Source: Allopusillimonas sp008369125 (GTDB lineage Bacteria; Pseudomonadota; Gammaproteobacteria; Burkholderiales; Burkholderiaceae_B). Taken from it: 64,000 bases of DNA. The stretch's first letter is position 1. The number at the start of each line of letters is the position of its first letter. The DNA is taken from positions 451,252 to 515,251 of the forward strand of contig NZ_VOAY01000005.1 of NCBI RefSeq assembly GCF_008369125.1, in the 5' to 3' direction. A program made the position numbers and the translations under genes. Of the stretch, positions 1 through 8,209 are shown in pieces. Below the pieces are notes generated by a model. The model searched no databases. It worked only from the letters and a program-made list of their open reading frames with translations, and had not been told where the DNA came from.

Positions 1-363
1 TTTCCTACCGATATGCAAGCTCAGCTGATGGCGCTCAACACCATCGCCGATGGCACAGCCATTATTGTCGAAAACATCTTTGAAAACCGCTACATGCACG
101 TGCAAGAGTTAAGCCGCATGGGTGCTCAGATCGACATCGACGGCCATACTGCCGTCGTACTCGGTGTAGGGCAACTGTCGGGCACCACGGTCATGGCCAC
201 TGACCTGCGCGCTTCCGCCAGCCTGGTCATTGCCGGCCTGGCAGCCTGCGGCGACACCATCATTGAGCGCATTTACCATCTTGATCGTGGCTACGAGCGC
301 ATGGAAGAAAAGCTGCGCTCCGTGGGTGCCAATATTCAACGTCTCAAACGAGAAGCCGCATGA
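1..363 (+). CDS. murA: UDP-N-acetylglucosamine 1-carboxyvinyltransferase, C-terminal part (truncated by window edge)
   Basis: This is the last 120 codons of MurA, which transfers enolpyruvate from PEP to UDP-GlcNAc in the first committed step of cytoplasmic peptidoglycan precursor synthesis. The reading frame is already open at base 1 and reads FPTDMQAQ, a conserved segment of the C-terminal half of the EPSP-synthase-like fold. The ATG at 13 is therefore internal. Further family features are the stretch GQLSGTTVMATDLRASASL and the final dyad-repeat segment IYHLDRGYERMEEKLR. The catalytic cysteine loop lies upstream of the window. The stop codon overlaps the hisG start (ATGA), so murA and the his genes are probably co-transcribed, an order familiar in Burkholderiales. 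Confidence 0.95.
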   Translation, partial: FPTDMQAQLMALNTIADGTAIIVENIFENRYMHVQELSRMGAQIDIDGHTAVVLGVGQLSGTTVMATDLRASASLVIAGLAACGDTIIERIYHLDRGYERMEEKLRSVGANIQRLKREAA

Positions 364-1037
364 GCCCTGCAAGCCTCGACAAACCACTTACCCTTGCGCT
401 GTCCAAAGGGCGTATTTTCGACGAAACCATGCCCTTGCTGGCTGCTGCCGGAATCCAGGTTACCGAAAACCCCGAAACATCACGCAAGCTCATTATCCCC
501 ACCAGCAGTGACAACCTGCAGCTTATTATTGTGCGGGCCTCTGACGTGCCCACCTATGTTCAGTACGGTGCCGCCGACTTCGGTATCGCCGGCAAAGACG
601 TACTGCACGAGCATGTGGCCGAGCACCCTGGTGGTCTGTATCAGCCTGTTGACCTCAATATTGCACGATGCCGCCTGTGCGTCGCGGTACGCCGCGGCTT
701 TGACTACGAAGCGGCTGTCCACAAGGGCGCACGGCTACGCGTGGCCACCAAGTATGTACAGGCCGCACGCGAGCATTTTGCAGCCAAAGGCGTCTATGTC
801 GACCTGATCAAGCTTTATGGCTCGATGGAACTTGCGCCATTGGTAGGCCTGGCAGATGCCATTGTTGATCTGGTATCGACAGGCGGCACGCTCAAGGCCA
901 ATAATCTGGTTGCCGTGGAAGAAGTTGCGCAAATCTCATCGCGGCTTATCGTCAACCAGGCTTCGCTAAAAACACGCTCTGCCGAGTTACAACCCCTTAT
1001 GGATGCATTTTCACGTGCTTCGGCCAGCCTCGCCTGA
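360..1037 (+). CDS. hisG: ATP phosphoribosyltransferase, short catalytic form
   Basis: HisG joins ATP and PRPP to give phosphoribosyl-ATP, the first step of histidine synthesis. The product is 225 residues, the length of the short (HisG-S) class, which lacks the C-terminal regulatory domain. Family knowledge says this class needs the HisZ regulatory partner; no hisZ is seen in this window. The N-terminus has the typical LALSKGRIFDETMPLL segment. The region YVQYGAADFGIAGKDVL and the PRPP-binding stretch IVDLVSTGGTLKANNL (about residues 160-180) are also as expected. The ATG overlaps the murA stop by four bases, which fixes the start and suggests translational coupling. Confidence 0.95.
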   Translation: MSPASLDKPLTLALSKGRIFDETMPLLAAAGIQVTENPETSRKLIIPTSSDNLQLIIVRASDVPTYVQYGAADFGIAGKDVLHEHVAEHPGGLYQPVDLNIARCRLCVAVRRGFDYEAAVHKGARLRVATKYVQAAREHFAAKGVYVDLIKLYGSMELAPLVGLADAIVDLVSTGGTLKANNLVAVEEVAQISSRLIVNQASLKTRSAELQPLMDAFSRASASLA

Positions 1038-1138
1038 ACAAACTGCCCCGGGCAACCCATCTGTGATGGCCACTGCCACCGTGTCGACACACTTAGGTAT
1101 ACACTCAGGCTTATAGATAAAATTTACCGGTTCGCAAC

Positions 1139-2455
1139 ATGTCATTGATTAAACGCCTCAATTCGCAGTCAGGCGACTTCGACGCCTGTCTACGCACGTT
1201 GTTGGCCTTCGACGCATCGCAAGATGAATCGATCGAGCAGGCAACAGCCGCCATACTCAAAGACGTCGCTCAACGAGGCGACGATGCCGTGCTGGAGTAC
1301 ACCGCACGCTTTGACCGCGTTAGCGCCGACTCTGTCGCCGCGCTAGAGATCCCGCGCCATGAGTGGCAGGCCGCACTGGCGGCCTTGCCCGCCGCACAGC
1401 GCAGCGCCCTTGAGAGCGCCGCACAGCGTGTGCGCAGCTACCATGAACGCCAGCGCGCAGAAACCTGGACATACACCGACGAAGACGGCACCCTGCTGGG
1501 GCAAAAAATTACGCCACTAGACCGCGTGGGCCTGTATGTGCCGGGCGGCAAAGCCGCTTACCCCTCTTCAGTGCTCATGAACGCCATACCGGCCAAAGTC
1601 GCGGGCGTGCAAGAGGTAATTATGGTCACGCCTACCCCCGATGGGGTTCATAACCCCATTGTGCTGGCCGCAGCGGCCCTGGGTGGCGTCGATCGCGTGT
1701 GGGGCATTGGTGGCGCCCAGGCCGTGGCGGCACTGGCCTATGGCACGTCAACCATTAAGCCCGTTGACAAAATCGTAGGGCCGGGCAACGCCTATGTGGC
1801 CGCAGCCAAGCGCCGGGTATTTGGCGTTGTGGGCATTGACATGATCGCCGGGCCCAGCGAGATCCTCATCATTGCCGATGGCACCACGCCGCCCGACTGG
1901 GTTGCCATGGACCTGTTCTCGCAGGCCGAGCATGACGAACTGGCGCAGGCTATTTTGCTGTGCCCCGACGCCGCCTACCTGGATCAGGTCGAGGCTGCCA
2001 TGGAGCGCCTGCTACCCACCATGCCGCGCGCCAAAATCATACGCACCAGCCTGGGTGACCGGGGTGCCTTGATCCATACGCAGAGTATGGAAGAAGCCTG
2101 CGAAATCGCCAATCACATTGCGCCCGAGCATCTGGAGATTTCAACCGAAAACCCCATGCAATGGGTAGATCTCATACGCCATGCCGGCGCCATTTTTCTG
2201 GGACGCTACAGTTCCGAATCACTGGGCGACTACTGCGCCGGCCCCAACCACGTGCTGCCCACATCGCGCACAGCCCGTTTTTCTTCGCCACTGGGCGTTT
2301 ATGATTTTCAGAAACGATCCAGTCTCATCCAGGTATCGCAACACGGCGCACAGCTACTGGGCCCGATTGCATCCACGCTTGCCCATGGCGAAGGGCTTTA
2401 CGCCCACGCTGCCAGCGCCGAATACCGCCTGACAACCTCTGATTCCGAACACTGA
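1139..2455 (+). CDS. hisD: Histidinol dehydrogenase
   Basis: HisD carries out the last two steps of histidine synthesis, oxidising L-histidinol to histidine with NAD and a zinc ion. The 438-residue length is normal. Visible family signatures are VPGGKAAYPSSVLMNAIP (about 134-151), GGAQAVAALAYGT (191-203), GPGNAYVAAAKR and AGPSEI (238-242). SQAEHD (261-266) supplies the zinc-ligand Gln262 and His265, and APEHLE and GDYCAGPNHVLPTS lie further on. The ATG follows a 101-base gap after hisG, the only sizeable gap in the early operon. It ends two bases before hisB, at the place where hisC is found in related clusters. Confidence 0.96.
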   Translation: MSLIKRLNSQSGDFDACLRTLLAFDASQDESIEQATAAILKDVAQRGDDAVLEYTARFDRVSADSVAALEIPRHEWQAALAALPAAQRSALESAAQRVRSYHERQRAETWTYTDEDGTLLGQKITPLDRVGLYVPGGKAAYPSSVLMNAIPAKVAGVQEVIMVTPTPDGVHNPIVLAAAALGGVDRVWGIGGAQAVAALAYGTSTIKPVDKIVGPGNAYVAAAKRRVFGVVGIDMIAGPSEILIIADGTTPPDWVAMDLFSQAEHDELAQAILLCPDAAYLDQVEAAMERLLPTMPRAKIIRTSLGDRGALIHTQSMEEACEIANHIAPEHLEISTENPMQWVDLIRHAGAIFLGRYSSESLGDYCAGPNHVLPTSRTARFSSPLGVYDFQKRSSLIQVSQHGAQLLGPIASTLAHGEGLYAHAASAEYRLTTSDSEH

Positions 2456-2457
2456 AC

Positions 2458-3045
2458 ATGCGTACAGCTGACATTACCCGCAACACCAACGAGACGCGCG
2501 TACGCGCGGCCATCAATTTAGATGGCACTGGCCGCCAAACCATTAACACGGGTGTGCCCTTTCTCGACCACATGCTTGACCAGATCGCCCGGCATGGCCT
2601 GATCGACCTCGACATTCATTGTGATGGCGACACCCATATTGACGACCACCATACTGTTGAAGACGTCGGTATTACGCTGGGCCAGGCCTTTGCCGCCGCC
2701 GTCGGCGACAAAGCCGGCATGCGTCGCTATGGCCATTCGTATGTTCCGCTAGACGAAGCACTATCGCGCGTTGTCATCGATTTCTCGGGCCGGCCCGGGC
2801 TGTTTTACTTTGTACCCTACACCCGTTCACACATCGGCCGTTTTGATGTCGACCTGGCACGTGAGTTTTTTCAAGGCTTTTCCAACCACGCCCTGGTCAC
2901 CATGCACATCGACAACCTTCGCGGTGAGAACGCACACCATCAATGCGAAACTGTCTTCAAGGCCTTTGGTCGTGCCCTGCGCATGGCGACAGAGCTTGAT
3001 CCTCGCAGTGTGGGTGTTATTCCATCGACCAAAGGTGTGCTTTAA
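2458..3045 (+). CDS. hisB: Imidazoleglycerol-phosphate dehydratase (monofunctional)
   Basis: HisB dehydrates imidazole glycerol phosphate to imidazole acetol phosphate. The protein is 195 residues, the size of the monofunctional enzyme; there is no histidinol-phosphatase domain fused as in enterobacteria. The two metal-binding repeats are visible: DDHHTVEDVG (about residues 61-70) and ENAHHQCE (about 155-165), plus FLDHMLDQIARHG near the N-terminus. The ATG is two bases after the hisD stop, so translation is probably coupled. A separate histidinol-phosphate phosphatase must be encoded elsewhere. Confidence 0.96.
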   Translation: MRTADITRNTNETRVRAAINLDGTGRQTINTGVPFLDHMLDQIARHGLIDLDIHCDGDTHIDDHHTVEDVGITLGQAFAAAVGDKAGMRRYGHSYVPLDEALSRVVIDFSGRPGLFYFVPYTRSHIGRFDVDLAREFFQGFSNHALVTMHIDNLRGENAHHQCETVFKAFGRALRMATELDPRSVGVIPSTKGVL

Positions 3046-3103
3046 AGCATTTGCACTAAAAAGCCCACAGCCATTCCTTTTAACCTCCTGACGGCTGACT
3101 ACC

Positions 3104-3826
3104 GTGAATACAATCGCCATTGTTGATTACGGCATGGGCAACTTCCATTCGGTGGCGCGCGCCTTGAGGGCAGCTGCGCCGCATGCTGATGTACGCATCT
3201 GCCGTGACGCCGCCGCCATCGATCAAGCCAGCCGGGTGGTGTTTCCCGGCCAGGGTGCCATGCCTGACTGCATGCGCACCCTTGATGCCTCGGGCCTGCG
3301 TGAGGCTGTGCTGCGGGCAGCCCGCAGCAAGCCATTGCTGGGCGTATGCGTGGGCGAGCAAATGCTGTTTGAACACAGCGAAGAGGGCAATGTGCCCTGC
3401 CTGGGGCTGCTTCCCGGAACGGTAAAGCGCTTTACGGGCCCGCAGTATGCCACCCTCAGCAGCGAACCGGCTGGTGCAACAGCAAACGCCCAGGCCGCCG
3501 CTCAAAACCACGCAACAGACAGCCCAGCCCCTTATTCGCATGCGCAAGAGTTGCTCAAAGTGCCCCATATGGGCTGGAACCGCGTAAAGCAGACGCGGCA
3601 GCACCCGCTATGGACGGGCATTCCCGACCTGACGCATTTTTATTTTGTGCACAGCTACTATGCAGAACCGACAGATTCTTCGCTTGCCGTTGGGGTAAGC
3701 CACTACGGTCTGGACTTTACCTGCGCTGTCGCAAAGGCTAACATTTTCGCGGTACAGTTCCATCCCGAGAAAAGTGCGGGCACCGGCCTGCAGCTGTACC
3801 GGAATTTCGTAGACTGGAATCCATAA
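3104..3826 (+). CDS. hisH: Imidazole glycerol phosphate synthase, glutamine amidotransferase subunit
   Basis: HisH hydrolyses glutamine and channels ammonia to HisF. It is a class I glutaminase: LLGVCVGEQMLF carries the nucleophile Cys82, and QFHPEKS carries His220 and Glu222. At 240 residues it is longer than the usual 200-215. The excess lies in a low-complexity Ala/Ser/Asn-rich stretch at about residues 114-150, between the Cys region and the conserved LKVPHMGWN. I recall a similar but shorter extension in Bordetella relatives. The start is GTG at 3104, giving MNTIAIVDYGMGNFHSV; no convincing Shine-Dalgarno sequence precedes it. A 58-base gap separates it from hisB and four bases separate it from hisA. 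Confidence 0.95.
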   Translation: MNTIAIVDYGMGNFHSVARALRAAAPHADVRICRDAAAIDQASRVVFPGQGAMPDCMRTLDASGLREAVLRAARSKPLLGVCVGEQMLFEHSEEGNVPCLGLLPGTVKRFTGPQYATLSSEPAGATANAQAAAQNHATDSPAPYSHAQELLKVPHMGWNRVKQTRQHPLWTGIPDLTHFYFVHSYYAEPTDSSLAVGVSHYGLDFTCAVAKANIFAVQFHPEKSAGTGLQLYRNFVDWNP

Positions 3827-3830
3827 CATC

Positions 3831-4571
3831 ATGCTACTCATACCCGCCATCGACCTTCAAGACGGGCACTGCGTGCGCCTGCGCCAGGGTGACCTGAACA
3901 ACGCCACCGTATTCTCTGAAGACCCTGCCGCCATGGCCTTGCAATGGCTCGATCAGGGTGCCCGTCGTCTGCATCTGGTCGATTTAAACGGCGCCGTCGC
4001 CGGCAAACCCAAAAATGGCGCTGCCATCAAGGCTATTGTCAAAGCGGTTGCTGATGACATCCCGGTACAGATTGGCGGCGGAATTCGCGATCTGACCACT
4101 ATCGAGCACTATCTTGATGCCGGCCTGTCTTACGTCATTATCGGCACCGCTGCCATCAAAGACCCGGGGTTTCTGCGCGATGCATGCAGCGCCTTTCCGG
4201 GCAACATCATCGTGGGTCTTGATGCACGCGACGGCAAAATCGCCACCGACGGCTGGAGCAAACTCACCCGCCACGACGTGTTCGATATTGCGCGCAAGTT
4301 CGAAGACTACGGCTGCGAAGCCATCGTGTACACCGACATCGGCCGAGATGGCATGCTGTCGGGGGTAAACATCGAGGCCACGGTAAACCTGGCCCGCCAT
4401 GTCAGCATCCCCATTATCGCCTCGGGCGGCGTCACCGACCTTGAAGACATCAAGGCGTTGTGCGCCGTCGAAGACGAAGGCATAGAAGGCGCCATATTGG
4501 GGCGTAGTCTGTACGAAGGCACGCTTGATTTCACCCAGGCGCAAGACCTGGCTGACGAGATGGGATCCTGA
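3831..4571 (+). CDS. hisA: ProFAR isomerase (phosphoribosylformimino-AICAR-phosphate isomerase)
   Basis: HisA is a TIM-barrel isomerase that opens the ribose ring of ProFAR (Amadori rearrangement) in the fourth step of histidine synthesis. The 246-residue length is typical. The catalytic acids are Asp8 in LLIPAIDLQDG and Asp131 in IIVGLDARDG. The two half-barrel phosphate loops are visible as IGGGIRDL (about 81-88) and ASGGVTDL. Its final G overlaps the A of the hisF ATG (TGATG), so the two related barrel enzymes are translationally coupled. Confidence 0.96.
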   Translation: MLLIPAIDLQDGHCVRLRQGDLNNATVFSEDPAAMALQWLDQGARRLHLVDLNGAVAGKPKNGAAIKAIVKAVADDIPVQIGGGIRDLTTIEHYLDAGLSYVIIGTAAIKDPGFLRDACSAFPGNIIVGLDARDGKIATDGWSKLTRHDVFDIARKFEDYGCEAIVYTDIGRDGMLSGVNIEATVNLARHVSIPIIASGGVTDLEDIKALCAVEDEGIEGAILGRSLYEGTLDFTQAQDLADEMGS

Positions 4572-5380
4572 TGACTTCAAGCTCTGTTGCTAACGAAGAC
4601 ATGGCGCTGACGCGCCGCATCATACCGTGCCTTGACGTCACCGCCGGGCGGGTAGTCAAAGGCATTAATTTCGTCAACCTGGTCGATGCCGGCGATCCTG
4701 TCGAAATAGCCCGGCGCTATAACGAGCAAGGTGCCGATGAGCTCACCTTTCTCGACATTACCGCCACCAGCGACGAGCGCGACCTGATTCTGCCCATTAT
4801 TGAGGCCGTGGCCAGCGAAATATTCATCCCCCTTACCGTTGGGGGTGGGGTGCGCAAGGTTGCCGATATACAGCGTCTGCTCAATGCCGGCGCCGATAAG
4901 GTGTCAATCAACAGCGCCGCAGTTGCCACCCCTGAACTCGTGCGGGACGCCGCCAATTACCATGGGTCTCAATGCATAGTCGTTGCCATTGATGCGCGGC
5001 GCGTCAGCGCGCCCGGCGAGCCTCCCCGCTGGGAGGTCTTCACCCACGGTGGCCGCAAGGGCACGGGGCTGGACGCCATCGAGTGGGCCCGCAAAATGGC
5101 CAGCTATGGCGCTGGCGAACTACTGGTCACCAGCATGGATCGTGACGGTACCAAATCGGGCTTTGATCTTGATCTGACCCGTGCCATTTCTGACGCAACA
5201 CCTGTGCCAGTTATTGCATCGGGCGGCGTCGGAACCTTGCAGCACCTGGCTGACGGCGTAACCAAAGGTCGTGCCAGCGCGGTGCTTGCGGCCAGTATTT
5301 TCCACTACGGGGAATATACTGTCAGAGAGGCCAAAGAATTTATGGCAGCCCAAGGAATCAAGGTACGACTACTCGCATGA
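4571..5380 (+). CDS. hisF: Imidazole glycerol phosphate synthase, cyclase subunit
   Basis: HisF is the TIM-barrel partner of HisH. It uses the channelled ammonia to form imidazole glycerol phosphate and AICAR, linking the pathway to purine synthesis. The barrel repeats are clear: RRIIPCLDVTAGRVVKG at the start, TVGGGVRKV, CIVVAIDARR and ASGGVGTLQHL. The catalytic acids are Asp22 and Asp141 in this numbering. The first ATG (4571) overlaps the hisA stop and adds ten residues before an internal ATG at 4601. The 4601 start gives MALTRRIIPCLDV, the usual length of about 259, so either start could be used. Confidence 0.95.
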   Translation: MTSSSVANEDMALTRRIIPCLDVTAGRVVKGINFVNLVDAGDPVEIARRYNEQGADELTFLDITATSDERDLILPIIEAVASEIFIPLTVGGGVRKVADIQRLLNAGADKVSINSAAVATPELVRDAANYHGSQCIVVAIDARRVSAPGEPPRWEVFTHGGRKGTGLDAIEWARKMASYGAGELLVTSMDRDGTKSGFDLDLTRAISDATPVPVIASGGVGTLQHLADGVTKGRASAVLAASIFHYGEYTVREAKEFMAAQGIKVRLLA

Positions 5381-5781
5381 AGACATCACCCAGCTGGCTG
5401 GAAGCCGTTCTGTTTGACGAAAAGGGGCTAATTCCAGCCATTGCCCAAGATGCCCATACAGGCACCATTTTGATGGTGGCCTGGATGAACGCCGACGCCC
5501 TGCAAGAAACCGTCGCCACCGGGCGCGCGGTCTACTGGTCACGCTCACGCAACCGGCTGTGGCGCAAGGGCGAAGAGTCAGGCCATGTACAGCAGGTACA
5601 TGAAACCCGTCTCGATTGCGACGGCGATGTTATTCTGCTCAAGGTTACACAACAAGGCGGCATCGCATGCCATACTGGGCGTGAAAGCTGCTTTTTCCGC
5701 CGACTTGACGATACCTCTGGTGAGACGGCATGGTCTGCGGTAGACCCGGTACTAAAAGACCCTGATCTCATATACAAATGA
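5377..5781 (+). CDS. hisI: Phosphoribosyl-AMP cyclohydrolase
   Basis: HisI opens the adenine ring of phosphoribosyl-AMP in the third step of histidine synthesis and is a zinc enzyme. The 134-residue protein is the stand-alone cyclohydrolase, not fused to HisE. Conserved segments are LMVAWMNADALQETVATG, YWSRSRNRLWRKGEESGH and the metal-ligand region LDCDGDVILLKV followed by CHTGRESCFF, whose cysteines are family ligands. The ATG overlaps the hisF stop by four bases (ATGA), and its own stop overlaps hisE in the same way. Confidence 0.96.
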   Translation: MKTSPSWLEAVLFDEKGLIPAIAQDAHTGTILMVAWMNADALQETVATGRAVYWSRSRNRLWRKGEESGHVQQVHETRLDCDGDVILLKVTQQGGIACHTGRESCFFRRLDDTSGETAWSAVDPVLKDPDLIYK

Positions 5782-6122
5782 ACGTAAGCGATACCTCCAC
5801 CATACTGGCACGACTGGCCGACACGCTTGAATCGCGGCTCCCCGCAAACGGAGGCGATCCGTCGTCGTCGTATACGGCCAAGCTGCTGGCGCGCGGCCCA
5901 GACGCCTTTTTAAAGAAAATCGGCGAAGAAGCCACTGAGCTGGTCATGGCGGCCAAAGACAATACGCCGGACCGCATCATCAGCGAAACCGCCGATTTAT
6001 GGTTTCACAGCCTGGTCGTACTTACGCATTACGGCCTGCGCCCCGAGCAAGTGCTCGAAGAGCTGGCACGGCGTGAGGGCGTATCTGGCCTGGCTGAAAA
6101 AGCCAGCCGTGAACCCCACTGA
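5778..6122 (+). CDS. hisE: Phosphoribosyl-ATP pyrophosphatase
   Basis: HisE removes pyrophosphate from phosphoribosyl-ATP in the second step of histidine synthesis. The 114-residue all-helical MazG-like domain is the stand-alone form. The metal-binding signature is GEEATELVMAAKD (about residues 49-61), followed by ETADLWFHSLVVL, where the conserved E..D pair is seen. The ATG overlaps the hisI stop. It is the last his gene in the run, and the next gene starts 16 bases after it. Confidence 0.95.
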   Translation: MNVSDTSTILARLADTLESRLPANGGDPSSSYTAKLLARGPDAFLKKIGEEATELVMAAKDNTPDRIISETADLWFHSLVVLTHYGLRPEQVLEELARREGVSGLAEKASREPH

Positions 6123-6138
6123 TACACATGAGTCAACT

Positions 6139-6507
6139 ATGAGCGACAATTGCCTTTTCTGTAAGATCGCCCGTGGCGAGATCCCGGCCAAAAAAGTTTA
6201 CGAAGACGACGAATTCATCGCCTTCCACGATATAAACCCGGCGGCACCTCTGCATCTGCTGGTCGTGCCCAAGCACCACATTACTTCGCTGCTCGACGTT
6301 CAGCCTGAAGATGAGCAATGGTTGGGTAGAATGATGACCCTGGCGCCGAAGCTGGCCCAGGAAAACGGCTGTACCCCTGGTTATGAGGGCGGCTTTCGCA
6401 CAGTCGTCAATACTGGAAAAGAAGGTGGGCAAGAGATCGCCCATCTACACTTACATATACTCGGGGGCCCCCGCCCCTGGAACAAACGCGCGGCACCCGC
6501 CGCTTAA
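6139..6507 (+). CDS. HIT family purine nucleoside phosphoramidase-like protein
   Basis: This 122-residue protein belongs to the histidine triad (HINT) branch, small homodimeric enzymes that hydrolyse nucleoside phosphoramidates. The N-terminus NCLFCKIARGEIPAKKVYEDD is characteristic. The catalytic triad motif is HLHLHILGG near residues 105-113. The reading frame is open back to 6073 inside hisE, but the ATG at 6139 gives MSDNCLFCK, the normal start, so I chose it. The gene sits between hisE and tatA, an arrangement common in beta- and gammaproteobacteria. Its cellular role in this operon is not known. Confidence 0.92.
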   Translation: MSDNCLFCKIARGEIPAKKVYEDDEFIAFHDINPAAPLHLLVVPKHHITSLLDVQPEDEQWLGRMMTLAPKLAQENGCTPGYEGGFRTVVNTGKEGGQEIAHLHLHILGGPRPWNKRAAPAA

Positions 6508-6522
6508 TCGGAGAAACCTGTC

Positions 6523-6756
6523 ATGGGTAGTTTCAGCATTTGGCACTGGCTTATCGTTCTGGTGATCGTGGCCCTTGTGTTCGGTACCAAAAAGTTGCGT
6601 AATATGGGTGAAGACCTTGGCGGCGCCGTCAAAGGCTTCAAGAAGGGCATGCACGATGCCGAGCAAGAAGGCAAAGCACCCGAATCAGTCACTCAGCAGC
6701 GTACACAAAACGATGACACCATCGACGTACAGGCCAAAGAGAAAAAAGACGTCTAA
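6523..6756 (+). CDS. tatA: Sec-independent translocase subunit TatA
   Basis: TatA oligomers form the pore-like component of the twin-arginine pathway that exports folded proteins. The 77-residue product has the standard plan: a short N-terminal membrane helix (IWHWLIVLVIVALVFG), the FGTKKLRNMGEDLGGAVKGFKKGM amphipathic helix, and a charged tail. It starts 15 bases after the HIT gene and leads the tatABC set. Likely clients in this window are the Rieske protein PetA and the RR-containing GMC dehydrogenase small subunit. Confidence 0.95.
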   Translation: MGSFSIWHWLIVLVIVALVFGTKKLRNMGEDLGGAVKGFKKGMHDAEQEGKAPESVTQQRTQNDDTIDVQAKEKKDV

Positions 6757-6862
6757 GTTTATAGTGCAACACCCGATGCGCGACGCCCCGGCTGGTCTAC
6801 TTAGCCAGGCACGCGCAAACGGGCTTTTCCATACATATTAAGCCTGAGCGTATCGCCACCTA

Positions 6863-7429
6863 ATGTTTGACATCAGCTTTAGCGAACTTATGCTGATCGG
6901 CCTCATTGCGCTGATCGTCATTGGCCCCGAACGCCTCCCCAAGGTGGCGCGCACGGTCGGGCATCTGCTGGGCCGCGCGCAGCGGTACGTCGGCGATGTC
7001 AAATCTGATATCCAGCGCGAGATGGATCTCGACGAACTTGATAACCTCAAAGGTCAAATGGAAGAAGCCGCCAAATCGGTCAAATCGTCCATGGAAAACG
7101 CGCGCGACAGCCTGAAAGAACCTCTGAAGGAAGCCGAACAGGCACTGGGCGAGGCCTCGGCCTCACTTGAATCTGTCGTCGACCATGTAAAGGCACGTAC
7201 CGAAGACAACGCCGCCCGCCAAGCGGCAGCGATTGACGCCCCTTCAGACGCAACGGCCACCCCAGCCATCGCATCAACCTCTACAGACAGCCTACCTCAG
7301 CGCCCGGTTCAAAGCCCCTCAACAGCAGGACCAGCAGCGCAAGATGCGCCGCAACCCGACAACGACACATTGCCGCTACCGGGCATCAATAACCCGGTCA
7401 GCCCAACGAAATCAGAGACCTCAACGTGA
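6863..7429 (+). CDS. tatB: Sec-independent translocase subunit TatB
   Basis: TatB, together with TatC, forms the receptor for twin-arginine signal peptides. The 188-residue protein begins MFDISFSELMLIGLIALIVIGPERLPKVARTVG, with the TatB-type GPERLP hinge after the membrane helix. A long amphipathic and charged region follows (to about residue 120). The Ala/Pro/Thr-rich tail is low in complexity and probably disordered. The stop overlaps the GTG start of tatC. A 106-base gap separates it from tatA. Confidence 0.94.
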   Translation: MFDISFSELMLIGLIALIVIGPERLPKVARTVGHLLGRAQRYVGDVKSDIQREMDLDELDNLKGQMEEAAKSVKSSMENARDSLKEPLKEAEQALGEASASLESVVDHVKARTEDNAARQAAAIDAPSDATATPAIASTSTDSLPQRPVQSPSTAGPAAQDAPQPDNDTLPLPGINNPVSPTKSETST

Positions 7430-8199
7430 CGCAGCCGGAAGAAAAGCAAGACACCTTTATGTCGCACCTGATCGAGCTTCGCACGCGACTCATGAAGGCA
7501 GTCGCAGCGATACTGGTCGTTTTTGTGGTGCTGTTTATTTACCCTGGCCCATCCGCCATCTACGATTTGCTGGCTCAGCCCATGCTGGCCTCGCTGCCCG
7601 CCGGTACGCGCATGATTGCCACCGGCGTCATTACGCCCTTTATGGTGCCTGTAAAGGTCACATTGCTTGCTTCGTTCGTGGTGGCACTGCCTGTGGTGCT
7701 GTATCAGGCCTGGTCGTTTGTCGCCCCGGGCCTGTACAAGCATGAGCAGCGCCTGGCTTTGCCGCTTATCGCCTCAAGCACACTGCTGTTTTTGCTGGGT
7801 ATGGCATTTTGTTATTTTGTGGTGTTTCGCACAGTCTTTCAGTTTATTGCCAACTTTGCGCCTCATTCGATTACGCCAGCGCCTGACATCGAAGCCTATG
7901 TAGGCTTTGTCATGACCATGTTCCTGGCATTCGGCATTACCTTTGAAGTGCCAATCGCCGTAATTCTGCTGGTCAAGACAGGCATGGTGTCCGTTGCAAA
8001 GCTGCGGCACGCGCGCGGCTACGTTATTGTCGGCGCCTTCATTATTGCCGCCGTCATCACCCCTCCTGACGTGGTCAGCCAGTTTATGCTGGCCCTGCCT
8101 TTGTGCCTGCTCTACGAAATTGGTATTCTGGTCGCCGCGTTTCTTGAAAAAGCCCCCAAGGCCTCTGCCAGCACTGAAGTAGACTCTTCCTCGGACTAA
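7426..8199 (+). CDS. tatC: Sec-independent translocase subunit TatC
   Basis: TatC is the six-helix inner-membrane protein that recognises the twin-arginine signal. The 257-residue length is normal. The N-terminal SHLIELRTRLMKA segment, the LYQAWSFVAPGLYKHEQR loop and the FGITFEVPIAVILL helix are family hallmarks. The start is GTG at 7426, overlapping the tatB stop (GTGA). The gene ends 10 bases before the convergent protease gene, and I see no hairpin terminator in that short gap. Confidence 0.95.
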   Translation: MTQPEEKQDTFMSHLIELRTRLMKAVAAILVVFVVLFIYPGPSAIYDLLAQPMLASLPAGTRMIATGVITPFMVPVKVTLLASFVVALPVVLYQAWSFVAPGLYKHEQRLALPLIASSTLLFLLGMAFCYFVVFRTVFQFIANFAPHSITPAPDIEAYVGFVMTMFLAFGITFEVPIAVILLVKTGMVSVAKLRHARGYVIVGAFIIAAVITPPDVVSQFMLALPLCLLYEIGILVAAFLEKAPKASASTEVDSSSD

Positions 8200-8209
8200 A
8201 CCAGCAACC

